Shown piece after piece: positions 20,455 through 29,031 of a stretch of 40,371 bases of DNA. A program made the translations under genes and the position numbers. The notes beneath the pieces were generated by a model that did not search any database, was not told the origin of the DNA, and saw only the letters and a program-made list of their open reading frames with translations. The stretch is from assembly GCA_002803225.1 (NCBI GenBank), contig NXFV01001163.1, forward strand, positions 1 through 40,371. Direction: 5' to 3'. The stretch's first letter is position 1, and the number at the start of each line of letters is the position of its first letter. The DNA comes from Gamarada debralockiae. Its lineage: Eukaryota > Ascomycota > Leotiomycetes > Helotiales > Hyphodiscaceae.

Positions 20455-21732
20455 CTACTTCCTTCCCGCCAGCGCCAATCCATTATAATACGTCTCGTCT
20501 TCATCCAGCAATCGACACTTCCCCTCTACCATCGCCCGCTCGTCATCTTCGAAAACCTCCTCGAATCTCTCTTTTAATCCCAATAACTGCTTCTCGATCA
20601 CCTCTGCCCTGAATTGCGCCAACTTGATCGTTTCCTCGTTAGCGAGTTTGCCCTCCTTGATTGTTCCAGCATTGAGATATCTGAGGTCCAGAGAGATCAA
20701 GAGCCGCCACTGATTGTCCTCATCATCGACCTTCTTAATCACGATGTTGAAAACTTTGCATTGCAGTTTCTTCAACTCCTCCATGAACAGTCCTTTGCGA
20801 TAAAAGAAGTCCGCGAAAGTGACAGGATGGGCCTCCATACCAAGAGCCGTATTGGACATGCCTACACGCTTCGGGAACGTGACAAGCGTAAGAGAATTAA
20901 GTGCAACCTTCGCATCAGAGAGTTTCTTGACGGAAGCACAAGCCTTCTCAAACCATTCCAGATGATAGTTCTCACGCTCACAAGAAATGATGATGTTTTT
21001 GAACAGCGGAAGAAATTTAGCCGGAATGGCGAACGTATCGCGATAATAGAAGCTGCTTGGAGGAGGACGGAGGATGGTTCGAAAAGCGTTGTTCTTGTAG
21101 AGGAATGAGGAGGCTTCGATGTTGATCTGCTTGCAGACGGAGATAATGGCGTTGTTGCGGTACTGCTTATGCTCAACGATCTCCCAATCATGTTGCACGA
21201 TGATGGGTCTCTTATAAATCAAGAAGTAGGTGTAGATCTTCTCTCTAATCTCCAATGGAAGGCGAAGGAAAGGGGAGCGATCCGGGCCGTTGGGTATGAT
21301 GGGTTCTGGCGAGCCTATGTCCGCGAATGCGAAGAGGCCGCGTGGAAGACCGGCGATATCCTTCATTCGGAGGCGAGAGCCCTTCCCACCTTTTCTACAG
21401 ATGGCGGCGATGGGCTTGGCTTCGGTTTTGCCCCATGTGTAGTGGTTGTCGGAGTGGGCACCGAAGAGGCCGATGAAGTTCTCTTCGATGGTGACCTCGT
21501 TTTCGAGGTTGCGGAGACTCGCCATTGAACATGTTGGTTGGCGACGCTTGCGGGCTGCAAGTGAGGTGTAGGGGATGGTGGGTTCGGATGATGAGTCTGG
21601 TGAGGGTCTTTTTCGAGAGGTGCTGGTGGATGGTTTGGCAGGAGCGGGTTTGGGTTTGGACTTGAGCTTGAGCTTGGGCTTGGGCTTGGGTTTGGGAGTG
21701 ACCTTGGTCGCCTTGCCTTTCCGAGGAGCCAT
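20455..21732 (-). CDS. F-box-like fungal protein with basic KP-repeat N-terminus
   Basis: A single-exon gene of 425 residues, starting at the first ATG (21732). The N-terminal 70 residues are basic and repetitive, with alternating lysine and proline or leucine, then RKRPSPDSSS; this may be a nuclear or DNA-binding tail. Residues about 156-230 show an F-box-like start common in filamentous fungi: PFLRLPLEIREKIYTYFL, then IISVCKQINIEASSFLYKNN. Such proteins often carry this module before a poorly conserved domain; here the remainder (PAKFLPLFKNIIISCE, NIVIKKVDDEDNQWRLLISL) has no name I can give. If it is an F-box protein it would recruit substrates to an SCF ubiquitin ligase, but that is inference. 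Confidence 0.8.
   Translation of the reverse strand: MAPRKGKATKVTPKPKPKPKLKLKSKPKPAPAKPSTSTSRKRPSPDSSSEPTIPYTSLAARKRRQPTCSMASLRNLENEVTIEENFIGLFGAHSDNHYTWGKTEAKPIAAICRKGGKGSRLRMKDIAGLPRGLFAFADIGSPEPIIPNGPDRSPFLRLPLEIREKIYTYFLIYKRPIIVQHDWEIVEHKQYRNNAIISVCKQINIEASSFLYKNNAFRTILRPPPSSFYYRDTFAIPAKFLPLFKNIIISCERENYHLEWFEKACASVKKLSDAKVALNSLTLVTFPKRVGMSNTALGMEAHPVTFADFFYRKGLFMEELKKLQCKVFNIVIKKVDDEDNQWRLLISLDLRYLNAGTIKEGKLANEETIKLAQFRAEVIEKQLLGLKERFEEVFEDDERAMVEGKCRLLDEDETYYNGLALAGRK
21646..21700. repeat. In-frame coding minisatellite (Lys-Pro/Leu dipeptides)
   Basis: A 6-bp unit (TTGGGC/TTGAGC/TTTGGG variants) is repeated about nine times inside the F-box-like gene. It encodes alternating Lys-Pro and Lys-Leu on the minus strand. 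Such arrays change length by slippage without breaking the frame. Confidence 0.85.
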
Positions 21733-21840
21733 GATGAGATGTTGAATTGATCAAGTCAGAAACGAGAGGGTTGATGATAGGTAGTTGAGTGAATCGAGGA
21801 CTTAGTGGAAGATAAGCGAAATTGTGTCCTATGTTACACC

Positions 21841-22130
21841 AAGTGAAGGTTGTCGCGCGGAGGGAATCGTGATTATCAGGATGTTGGCGGCCGCTTTAGA
21901 ATGGAAATGGAAGTTATTTTGGGAACTTGGTAGATGTTGCATGAAGTGAAGGTTACTGCGCAGAGTAATGGCAGTTGTGCGATGTGATGGAGGTGGCTTA
22001 GAGTTGAGTGAGAAGTTTTATTGAGAACTTAATAGTTGTTGCGTGAAGTGAAGGTTGCTGTATGGAGTGAATGGCGTTCGCGCGCATTGGATGGCAGTTG
22101 CTTAAGAGACGAGTGGAAACTTGTGTTTGG
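21841..22130. repeat. Degenerate tandem repeat, about 90-115 bp unit, 3 copies
   Basis: The phrase AAGTGAAGGTT(G/A)(T/C)(C/T)G starts copies at 21841, 21954 and 22046. It is followed in each copy by a GGAG/AGAGT...ATGG(C/T) block and a TT(G/A)GGAACTT or similar end. Copies differ by substitutions and indels. Confidence 0.65.
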
Positions 22131-22259
22131 TCGAGAGTCAAGATTGACAGTTGATAGAAAGTAGTCGAGTAGACTTCAGCAGGCTGCGCGAGGAAGAAGT
22201 AGTGTGGAACGTAATGTAGATATTGGTGATAACTTTGTTAAAGGTGAATGGCTCTGAAT

Positions 22260-22744
22260 GACACTTGCCTTGTTGGATTGGAGACTGTTGTGATGGTTTG
22301 AGAGAGCCTCCAAAAGAGAAGAAAGTGCCTGTTTGGCTTAGTGGGATAGATGGTGTCTGAAATGGACTAAGGCAAAGCCTAAATTTTAGAAAAGGTGAGC
22401 GACTCTGAAGTCTGTTTGACTTGGTGGATAGAGGGTGCCTAGAATGGGCTGAGGTAAGTCCAAAATTTCAGAAAAGGTGAGCGATTCTGAAATCTGTTAG
22501 ACTAGATCGGATAGAGGATATCCGGAGCTGGTTGAGACGCAGTCTAAATGTCAGAAAATTGAGCGATTCAGCAACGCTACTTGCTCAGCGGAATGAAGAA
22601 TGTCTGGGTTGGATTGAGATGCTTCCAACGGATAGAAAATACGAGTGATTCGGAGATGTCCTTTGACTTGCTGCAATGAAAATTATCTGGAATCATTGAC
22701 AAAGCTTTATTTGAGAGGAAATGGTGAGGCATATAGAAATCTAA
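22260..22744. repeat. Degenerate 83-bp tandem repeat, about 5 copies
   Basis: Unit starts at 22329, 22412, 22494, 22577 and 22661 (spacing 83, 82, 83 and 84 bp), plus a diverged copy before them. Each unit reads roughly CTGTTTGACTTGGTGGAT...GAATGG...AAGTC..., ending AGAAAAGGTGAGCGATTCTGA. The constant period in spite of divergence shows true tandem descent. Confidence 0.8.
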
Positions 22745-23059
22745 CATAGTAACAATTCCTTACGTTTCACGAAGAGGGTTGATCGCTGAAACCTTTCCAA
22801 CGACTAATACCCAAGCATTTTGGGAAAACCAAGATCTCGTGGTATAGGCAATTGATTGATCTCAGAATGGCTTCTCTAGCGACTCATTTGTCTGTTCTCC
22901 AAGGCCAACAGTCAACCGTGACACTTCAAGGATATTAGATGAGGACCTTCGATGTTCGCTTATGATTCCAGGGAACAACCCTTCAACGAACAGATTCCTG
23001 GTAGCTCATCAAATATGGTATCTTGTCCTACCTACTGCGTTATGGCCGAAACGCCAAAA

Positions 23060-23640
23060 ATTATGGTCGCTGACACTGGGCGTAGTCAATCCAAAATAGC
23101 AGATTCTCAGTGGGACTGGATTTTCTGAAGGACGCTTCCTCGTCTTCCATGCTCAGACTTACCTCTCCACGAAAGATCAACCGAGGAGCCGCTGATCGAC
23201 CAAGGAGGTCATCGACACTGGTCGCGGTTGAGTAACCTGTGTCTCACTCCTCTTCGCAAGAAGATCTTCTCGTTGTCCTCTGCGATCAACTTCTCCAAAA
23301 CCTGACAGATCAATGATCTTATTGCCACTGGCCAGCCAGGTGTATCTTCTTGAAGAACATAATCTTTTCGTCCTTCTGCAAGATCGACTTGTGTCGTGAA
23401 CCAAGCATGAAAATTCCAGAAATTGTCAGCACTGGTTGTGGCTGACTGCCTCGCTAACAGAGCTCTCTTGCTCTCCTCATCTCAACAATAATTTCTTCTT
23501 GTTCTTCTGTGATCAGCTTTTTCCTTTATTTGGCCAGGATGATTTCGTCCCAAGATCGTCAGCAACAACCGCGATTAGGTGACCTGCAGGAACGTGCCTC
23601 GCTTGCATGCGGCTCAGGTTCAGGGTTACTGTCGGGAGTC
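23060..23640. repeat. Third degenerate repeat block, unit about 100-140 bp
   Basis: Related phrases recur: GTCATCGACACTGGTCGCGG (23209), GTCAGCACTGGTTGTGG (23426) and GTCAGCAACAACCGCG (23557). A second shared phrase, ATCTTCTCGTTGTCCTCTG and variants followed by GATCAxCTT, occurs near 23262, 23360 and 23490. Similarity is lower than in the 83-bp array and the unit length varies. Confidence 0.45.
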
Positions 23641-23837
23641 TAACTCAGGGGTTTCCCCGATCGCGTTTTTCCCGCCCTAGCGAAGGCTCCAAATTTAGGT
23701 GGCACCCCCAGATTGTCCAAGTGAACCTCAACATATTTGGCAGCCAGTCGGCATAAAGCCCTTCGTCATTTGTCATTCGTTCAAAACAATCCTTTGTTTC
23801 TTTCCCAAACCATCACGAAGAGTATGCGCAGTGCGCA

Positions 23838-25509
23838 ATGACCAGCAATCAGACCAGAAGGTCATCCACTGGAAAGCCTGTCAAGACGAAATCTCATTCC
23901 CGATCGAGCTCCAGTACCACTATCTCCGTGCGGATAGAGACTCCCTCTGATAGCAGTCCCTCGACTTCTCCCTCGATCGACATGCCACCGCGCACAAATG
24001 ACTCTCATGCAGTGAATGGAATCAGTGAAGATATGGAGAATACAAATCTCAATGGCTCGAGGAAATCGAGGAGGGGGTCACCTTTAGACAGAAAGCAGTC
24101 GACTCCTATGATGCCTGCGTTTATGGTCTCAGCCCCAGGAAAGGCCATTGTCTTTGGAGAACATGCAGTGGTTTACGGAAAGGTGTGTAGGAATGCTGAT
24201 TGCTTTCATGCAATTCTAATTATTCTAGGCGGCCATTGCAGCATCTGTGTCTCTACGATCCTATCTCCTCGTCACAGCTCTCTCTAAATCAAAACGAACG
24301 ATCTCCCTCCGATTCCCCGACATCAACCTCTCGCATACATGGAACATAGACGATTTACCATGGAGCACATTCTCTCACCCCTCCAAGAAAAAGTACTATT
24401 ACGATGCTGTTACATCCCTTGACTCCGAATTGGTAGCAGCCATGAAACCACATCTAGCAAACGTCTCCGTCGACGCCCCTGAAGATGTCCGCAAGGTACA
24501 CCAGAACTCTGCATCAGCCTTCCTATACATCTTCCTGTCTCTCGGGTCACAGTCATTCCCGGGCTGTTTATACACACTTCGTTCTACATTACCCGTTGGA
24601 GGAGGACTGGGTAGCAGCGCATCTGTATCCGTCTGCCTAGCAGCAGCACTTCTACTCCAAATCCGCACACTCTCTGGCCCGCATCCTGACCAGCCATCCG
24701 AAGAGGCACGTTTACAAGTCGAACGAATAAATCGCTGGGCATTCGTAGGAGAAATGTGCATACATGGAAATCCCTCAGGAGTTGATAACACGGTCGCGAC
24801 ACAAGGAAAAGCCGTCGTGTTCCAACGCTCCGATTACAGCAAACCGCCGAACGTGAAGCCATTATGGAATTTTCCCGAACTTCCTCTCCTCCTCGTCGAC
24901 ACCAAACAAGCAAAATCCACCGCAGCGGAAGTCGCAAAAGTCGCGACGCTGAAAAAACAACACCCCGAAATCACCGAGTCGATATTGAATGCTATCGACA
25001 AGGTCACGGAAAGTGCAGCGATGCTGATTGGAGACGAGGATTTCGACAGCGAGGAACTATCGAGTTTGGAGAAATTGGGGAAATTAATGACTATTAATCA
25101 CGGTCTATTAGTAGCACTGGGCGTCTCACATCCTCGACTGGACCGAATACGAGAGCTCGTCGACCATGAAGGGATTGGATGGACGAAGCTCACTGGTGCA
25201 GGCGGAGGGGGATGCGCAATCACTCTACTCAAACCCGACATCACAGAAGAGCGAATGAAGCGACTTGAGAAAACGTTGGCAGATGAAGGATATGGTAAAT
25301 TCGAGACTACGTTAGGGTGCGATGGGGTAGGCGTTCTTTGGCCTGCTGTGCTGAAGAATGGTTCTCGGGAAGATGACATGGGAGGTGATGAGATTGATCA
25401 GGATAAATTCTTGAATGCGGATGGAATGGAGGGTGTTGAGGAGCTTGTGGGGGTTCATGGTGAGAGTGGCGATCGTGAGGCGTGGAAGTTTTGGAGGGTA
25501 GAGGATTAA
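23838..25509 (+). CDS. ERG12: Mevalonate kinase
   Basis: Exons 23838-24182 and 24229-25509 (46-bp intron, phase 0) give 541 residues. The enzyme phosphorylates mevalonate with ATP in the cytosolic isoprenoid/ergosterol pathway. GHMP-kinase motifs are all present: motif 1 SAPGKAIVFGEHAVVYGK (residues 98-115), the phosphate loop LPVGGGLGSSASVSV (about 232-246), GEMCIHGNPSGVDN with the conserved aspartate, and C-terminal motif 3 WTKLTGAGGGGCAITLLK (about 440-457). The intron sits directly after VVYGK. The first 95 residues are a serine-rich tail absent from yeast Erg12 (443 residues); translation could instead start at the ATG pair near 24110, just before PAFMVSAPGK. The gene lies 402 bp upstream of the prenyltransferase alpha-subunit gene on the same strand. 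Confidence 0.96.
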
Positions 25510-25911
25510 TTGCTGGCAACGGCGGACAGGACAAAAGTCGGCGGGCAACTTTGGCATTACTATTACAAAGAAGATTTACTTCTTGTACTTGTACTCTTAG
25601 GGAGACATCATAGCCTAATAATATTAATGAATTGCTCATTCCATCTGAACGATTCGAATCCGGACATGCTTCCAAAACAATACCTCCAATTGCTGAATGC
25701 AAGTGAACTTTTCTGTACATGAAACCTTGAAATAATGACTGATCCGGACCCTGGAACAAAAGGTCAATCGTTCAATCAATCTAAACGATCATAAATGTGA
25801 ACAATCGAGGTGTCCTTGATATTGTTCCGCTCCCGGACTAGGCGAGGCTGACATTCCGAATTTGTTGCCAAAGCCTTTTCTCCCCTCACAAACCCCGCGA
25901 TTTTGACAACC
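25510..25911. other. Intergenic region ERG12 - RAM2
   Basis: This 402-bp stretch holds the ERG12 3' end and the promoter of the next gene. It carries two exact copies of the 8-bp motif GAACGATT/AATCGTTC and one near match (listed separately). No gene is present. Confidence 0.6.
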
Positions 25912-26116
25912 ATGGCACCGAAGTCCAAGGGGAAATCCCAACCCAAAGCTCCTGAACCACACAAAGAATGTAAGTTCTTCTCATATCCTGCATCATAGAG
26001 AACGATCCTGTCAATCGTTCGCCTATTCCGGACGAATGCTGATTCGACCCTGCAACGGACCATTCAACATAACCGCGAACATCACCCTATCAACCCCTCA
26101 AATGCTCTGAACGATT
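25647..26116. promoter_or_regulatory. Cluster of GAACGATT / AATCGTTC motifs
   Basis: Exact copies lie at 25647-25654 (+), 25766-25773 (-), 26013-26020 (-) and 26109-26116 (+). One-mismatch copies lie at 25783-25790 and 26000-26007. Another exact copy lies at 27777-27784, just past the gene. Four exact copies in 470 bp is far above chance (about 0.01 expected). The cluster spans the promoter and first intron of the prenyltransferase gene. The binding factor is unknown. Confidence 0.5.
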
Positions 26117-27746
26117 CTAATATCTCCCTTCTGACACAGATAAAACCATCGCAGAGCAACGCGAAGCCGAATATCTCTCCTCCATCCCCTACCTCACCCT
26201 CTATCAAGAAAAAGGGTTCTCCGCTCTCACACCTACAGAGAAACAAGGCTATGCCTACACGCAATTCCTCATAAACCGCACTTATCTCACCTGGCCTCCC
26301 GCGCAACAAAAGGAGTTTTGGGGGATTGTGGAGAAGTTGAAGATCCCGGTTCCTTTGGAGAAACCGAAGGACCTTGGAAGAGACGCGGTTGGTAGGGATA
26401 TTGGAGAATATACGCCGAAGGAATACTTTTTGTGGAGGGAGAGGGAGGATAGGTTGCAGGTTCTGAAGTGGGATAGTAGGGCTTTTAGAGAAAGGAGGAG
26501 CGCGAGTATAGAGGGGAAGAAAGGAAGGAGCTTTGCGGAAGAGGAAATTGAGGAGGAGCGAGTGAGGCGACGTCAGATTGGAGCGTTGCAGGGGAAAGGT
26601 ACGTTTAATTGTTGCAATTGAATGAGCATCTGGAGGCTCTTCTTTGGGTTCGGAGTTTCAAATAGAATGAATGAAATTGCTGACCCGATTGTACAGCTAT
26701 GGGGAGATACGAGTCTGATCCCGCGTGGGATGATGTGGTGCCCATACCGCAGGATGATGGAGAGGGAGCGTTGGCACAGATTGCTTATACGGACGAGTAT
26801 GCCGAAGGTCAGTCATTCTCTCCATATAGACGATCCAAATACTGACAACCTCACAGCAATGGGCTACCTCCGCGCCGTAATGGCATCAAAAGAGCACAGC
26901 CCCCGCGTCCTCTCCCTCACCGAACACATCATAACCCTAAACGCAGCGCACTACACCGTCTGGCTCTACCGGGCCTCGACTCTCTTTGCCCTATCCTCCT
27001 CCATCCCCGCCGAGCTCGAATGGGTGAACAACATTGCGCTCGACAACCAGAAGAACTACCAAATCTGGCACCACCGCCAACTCCTTATCGACAATCTCTA
27101 TCCTACTATTAAAGATGATGAGGTGAAGTTGAAGGAGTTGGCGGATAGTGAGATCGATTTCATGACACAGATGTTCCGTGAGGATAGCAAGAATTATCAT
27201 GTTTGGAGCTATCGACAGTATTTGGTCAGGAAGCTGAATCTGTTCAACGATGCGGAGCTGAAGTCGATCGAAGAACTGCTCAGATTAGATGTTAGGAATA
27301 ACTCGGCTTGGTCTCACAGATTCTTTGTGGTGTTTTCGAATCCGGAATACTCGACTCCGGATGCGAAAGCTACGGAACACGATCCGAAAATCCCTGATTC
27401 TATCATAGACCGCGAAATCGAGTTCGGCAAGGCAGCCACTTTCGAGGCTCCTCAAAATCCGAGTCCTTGGAATTATATTCGCGGCGTGCTTAGGAAAGGA
27501 GGTCGAAAGCTATCTAGTCTCGAGTGCTTCGCAGGCGAATTCGTTAAGCTTCCGGAGGAGGAAGGCGCAGAAGAGGATGTCAAAAGCAGTCACGCATTAG
27601 ACTTCCTGGCCGATTGTTGGAGCGAGATGAACGATACAAAGAAAGCTGATAAAGCCTTGGTGTTGTTGGCGGAAAAGTATGATCCGATTCGGAAGAATTA
27701 CTGGGAATGGAGACGGCAGCTGCTTAGGGAGGGGAAGTCTGAATGA
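25912..27746 (+). CDS. RAM2: Protein farnesyltransferase/geranylgeranyltransferase I alpha subunit with N-terminal extension
   Basis: Proposed exons are 25912-25969, 26140-26598, 26697-26807 and 26857-27746 (505 residues). The alpha subunit pairs with either of two beta subunits to attach farnesyl or geranylgeranyl groups to CaaX proteins such as Ras and Rho. The last 332 residues, from the methionine at 26699, match a whole canonical subunit: MGRYESDPAWDDVVPIPQDD, AYTDEYAEAMGYLRAVM, then PPTA helical repeats (HYTVWLYRA, NYQIWHHRQLL, NYHVWSYRQYLV, NNSAWSHRFFVV, NPSPWNYIRGVL). The first 172 residues are charged and helical (EYLSSIPYLTLYQEKGF, YTPKEYFLWREREDRLQVLK) and match no family I know. 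All introns keep phase across the junction. Alternatively, two transcripts or genes are present: an upstream small protein ending inside the third intron, and RAM2 starting at 26699. Confidence 0.88.
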
Positions 27747-28239
27747 ATCGTTTATGGGGTTCAGAGATTGGGTGTTAATCGTTCAGATTTGTTCAGTGAT
27801 CCAGAAAGCGGTGCTTCGATGTGAGCCTGAATCAGTTGTTCAAGGTGACGGAGTAGTTAGGTGTGGCAGCATGATTAAACGCCCAAGGGAATTGTATTGG
27901 TTTAATTGCAGGGGCCAACGACGTCGAATTTTGTCCGCGAAGAGTAAATACGTCACGACCCAAGTTTTGGTGATGTGGACAATCTTTGAAGATAGTTCGA
28001 AGCACAGCCGTCAACCTCGCTCTGCAGTCTAGATTGCATTGATTGGCGTGTTTCCAAATACTCAGGCAGCCACGCAGCATGGCAAGATGTTGGGCTGACC
28101 AAACCACCTCGAAGAACTGAGCCACAATGCTATCCAGGATTCTACTGATATACCAGAGAGTCTGTCTCTTGAAGGCTCCTGTATTGAGCATAGGTCAGAA
28201 GGACAACATCTCTCACTTGCCAACTCCATATTGCCGGCG
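27747..28239. other. Intergenic region
   Basis: This 493-bp stretch lies between RAM2 and the STAND-type gene. A minus-strand open frame of 119 codons (27832-28191) starts with ATG but resembles nothing and has no supporting features. I call no gene. Confidence 0.5.
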
Positions 28240-29031
28240 ATGGACCCTCTCTCCGCCTTGAGCCTTGCGGTTTGTGTGGTTCAGTTCCTGGACTTTGGTT
28301 TTAAGCTTGTTCTGGAAATGAAGGAATTTGCGGAGAAGGGGTCAACGATCTGGGTAGAGCATCTGTCGAGCATAACATCGGATCTGGAGGGGATTAATAG
28401 CGCATTGATCCAACAAGTAGGGTCCCGGAGTGGCTCAGCGGGATTGCAGAACAAGGAGGACCAGGTGAGACACTAAACTCGACCCAAGTAGCCTTGCACA
28501 TGTGATGTTGACAAGTGTGGATAGGGTCTTCTCGACCTGACTGCTAAGTGCAATCCAGTCGCCCAGGAGCTCATTGAATGCCTCAATAAACTCACGGCCA
28601 AGGGTCAAAAGAAAGACAAATTCGCAAGCGTCCGGCCGGCGCTGAAGACGATTCTGAGCAAGGACTGTCTCGACGATGTCGCTCGACGACTGAGCGATTT
28701 TCGAGAACAACTTACGCTCAGAGTGTTATTGCTTCTCAACTCTTACCGGTCATTGCAAGATGACAAGCTGGATTCAATCAACCAACAGGACAACGACATC
28801 ATCGAAGTTGTGTCAATAAACACTACTTTACTGGAGACACTGCTTCACAAGCAACAAGAGAATTGTGCACAGGAGTCAGAGCGGGACACGAATGCTGAAC
28901 AGATACACGCCGAGGCACTCGCGGCAATACTCACTACTCGAAACGGTACCTCGAAGACGATCACAGCGCCCAATTACAAGTCTATGAAGCAACCTACTTC
29001 GGACAGCTTGCCAACAACGACCACGTATTAG
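28240..29031 (+). CDS. Truncated STAND/NLR-like protein, N-terminal helical domain only
   Basis: Exons 28240-28464 and 28525-29031 (60-bp intron, phase 0) give 243 residues. The start MDPLSALSLAVCVVQFLDFG and the later LLDLTAKCNPVAQELIECLN, KTILSKDCLDDVARRLSDFR, DNDIIEVVSINTTLLE and EALAAILTTRNGTSKTIT match the fungal N-terminal domain found before NACHT in STAND proteins. In those proteins it is thought to act as a signalling or cell-death-type module. The ORF stops where the NACHT domain would begin, and downstream sequence continues as a damaged remnant of the rest of the protein. It could be a dead gene whose first part is still open, or a surviving short protein. Confidence 0.7.

Larger units (their letters stand above)
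21733..23837. other. 2.1-kb gene-free region of degenerate repeats
   Basis: No credible open frame lies in this stretch; the longest (23177-23404, minus) resembles nothing. It is largely made of three degenerate tandem-repeat blocks listed separately. The promoter of the F-box-like gene must lie at its left end and that of mevalonate kinase at its right end. Confidence 0.65.

Noticed and set aside
25651..25661. tRNA B-box-like sequence GATTCGAATCC
   Set aside because: No matching A box or cloverleaf can be built from the flanking bases. The site overlaps one of the GAACGATT motifs.
27832..28191. 119-codon minus-strand open frame with ATG
   Set aside because: No domain, membrane pattern or repeat structure is seen, and nothing around it supports a gene.
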